Positions 62,989-64,000 of a stretch of DNA of 64,000 bases are shown here, piece by piece. The position numbers were made by a program, and so were the translations under genes. Each line of letters begins with the position of its first letter. Within the stretch, counting starts at the first letter, position 1. The notes beneath the pieces were generated by a model that was not told the origin of the DNA, did not search any database, and was given only the letters and a program-made list of their open reading frames with translations. Source of the stretch: Albugo candida (lineage: Eukaryota; Oomycota; Peronosporomycetes; Albuginales; Albuginaceae); NCBI GenBank assembly GCA_905220665.1, contig CAJNAR010000149.1, positions 62,001-126,000 on the forward strand, read 5' to 3'.

Positions 62989-64000
62989 TTATTTGTCGAG
63001 TTTGCTCAGGCTGTACGCGACTGGTTTCGGCATGTATTCCATCATTCTTCTCGTGGATAGCGTGCTTGGTTTCTGCACTGGCGCGAGTTTCGGAATGGAG
63101 CGTTGTGGTGTCCTGAGATCGAGCAGTGTGCTTTGTCGATGCTTCGCTTGATTGTGGTGAATACGATCGACCTCTACAGGTATTAATGATAGCCGTCCAA
63201 GCGGCAAATTGTCAGTTTGGTCAAAGCTTTCAGTAGCGATACTCTCGTCTCCGACCACTTCCTCAAGATCACCAGCATTTGAATGTCTTCGGTCCCGGAC
63301 AGGGCTCATGACCGATATAGAATATCGCGTGTTCGCACTGCGGGCAGTTGCAGTCACATAAAATGTGATGGATGTAGCTGTGCCTATTCCACTGGAAAGA
63401 CCCGCAATCTCGTGAGCATGAATGGATATCGTTCTAGTACTCCGAGGTGCGTCTTTATCGAAATCATCGCCATCTTGTTCGATTCTGACAGAACTCCATT
63501 GATGCGCACGACTCGGAGTCTTCCAATCGGTAGACATAAACATATCGGCACTTCCTTGAAAACTGCAGAGCTGCACTTTAATGACCGGGAAGGAGTCATT
63601 GTCTACTTGTCCGTGTTCACGACTCCATGTATACTGATACAACGCACACGATCCCGGCTTTGATAACATTCCATGCAGCTCCTCACCAATCGCCAACTCC
63701 GATGGAAAGCTCAATTGTCTTTCTGTGCAAAGCTCAGAGACAGAGCTATCTGCCGGAGATTGTTCTCTATGCTTACATCCATGAAACAGCAGCCTTTCAT
63801 TTGCTTCGAAAATATCGTTCCATTTTTTCCTCATGGCTTCCTCCAATTCCTTACTCAAAACTACTTCCTGCTCCAATGGATACAAAGCCTTTTCTCGATA
63901 CAAAGCTTCTTCTGTGGCATCGTCTAATCGGAGTCGAGTCTTTGCAAGTTGAGACATAAGACTGGAAGCAGTAGTACGCTCGTCCTCTTCTGATACATCT
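62989..64000 (-). CDS. unknown protein, 5' part beyond the window
   Basis: The frame runs from the stop at 62989 to the right edge; an ATG lies at 63955-63957, but the same frame stays open above it (SEEDERTTASS), so the true start is probably outside. The visible part starts with helices (EEALYREKALYPLEQEVVLSKELEEAMRKKW). A region with regular beta-like strands follows (CALYQYTWS, SVRIEQDGDDF, RTISIHAHEIAGLSSG, ITFYVTATARS), which may form a beta-sandwich. The tail is basic. I do not recognise the family. Its stop codon is only 9 bp from the stop of the convergent nucleotidyltransferase gene. Confidence 0.55.
   Translation of the reverse strand, partial: DVSEEDERTTASSLMSQLAKTRLRLDDATEEALYREKALYPLEQEVVLSKELEEAMRKKWNDIFEANERLLFHGCKHREQSPADSSVSELCTERQLSFPSELAIGEELHGMLSKPGSCALYQYTWSREHGQVDNDSFPVIKVQLCSFQGSADMFMSTDWKTPSRAHQWSSVRIEQDGDDFDKDAPRSTRTISIHAHEIAGLSSGIGTATSITFYVTATARSANTRYSISVMSPVRDRRHSNAGDLEEVVGDESIATESFDQTDNLPLGRLSLIPVEVDRIHHNQAKHRQSTLLDLRTPQRSIPKLAPVQKPSTLSTRRMMEYMPKPVAYSLSKLDK

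Noticed and set aside
1..64000. CRISPR array, phage, plasmid origin or rRNA operon
   Set aside because: No regularly spaced short repeats, no phage genes and no rRNA sequence are seen; the DNA is eukaryotic nuclear.

Overview
This window is nuclear DNA of a compact, intron-bearing eukaryote. Genes lie tens to a few hundred bases apart. Most introns are 44-71 bp with GT..AG ends and can be placed exactly by homology. The gene set (V-ATPase H, COG4, PRP16, NUF2, Qc-SNARE, Cid1-type nucleotidyltransferase, the motile-cilium protein CFAP44, a fused TrpC-TrpF enzyme, THH1/TOM1-like membrane proteins) together with signal-peptide proteins of no recognised family suggests a flagellate-forming oomycete. 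An Albugo-like white rust is plausible, but that is inference from gene content and style, not from a marker gene.

Layout. 1-8.5 kb: housekeeping genes, in order a SAM methyltransferase (cut by the left edge), tRNA m7G methyltransferase, cyclophilin PPIL3, COG4, an acidic nuclear-type protein, a small coiled-coil protein, V-ATPase subunit H with 11 exons, and a PRL-type phosphatase. 8.8-11.6 kb: a secreted-protein locus (effector 1) built from two copies of one helical domain, interrupted by an in-frame stop. 11.69-21.97 kb and 37.80-48.53 kb: two arms of a very large inverted duplication of about 10.3 and 10.7 kb. Each arm holds, from inside to outside, a second secreted protein of the same family, a THH1/TOM1-like gene, a DUF155/RMND1-like pseudogene, a carnitine-acyltransferase-like pseudogene, the TrpC-TrpF fusion and ureF. 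Arm B (right) has an intact trpCF and a full ureF; arm A (left) has a frameshift in each, and its ureF is truncated at the arm end.

22-37.8 kb is the spacer between the arms. It holds a decayed non-LTR retrotransposon (about 6.7 kb) abutting the inner end of arm A, a Prune/PPX1-type DHH phosphatase, a tiny two-exon gene, a CENP-B/Tc5-type DNA-binding protein, PRP16, a short HABP4-like protein, an RBJ-like GTPase and a degenerate region. 48.9-64 kb is again ordinary: an SLC1-type transporter, a Qc-SNARE, an unknown Cys-rich protein, CFAP44, NUF2, a nucleotidyltransferase and one gene cut by the right edge.

The most unusual material is the secreted-protein family and its surroundings. Four copies of an unrecognised domain are visible, marked by an aromatic-W-x-x-F core followed about 55 residues later by K-[LM]-R-A-L. 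Inside the duplicated effector units there are three short, nearly perfect inverted duplications (arms of 99, 66 and 60 nt). One folds the signal-peptide coding sequence back on itself while keeping the frame open. The two effector copies carry different frameshifts. This looks like a locus where foldback template switching has repeatedly rearranged a secreted gene, although assembly error must be excluded.
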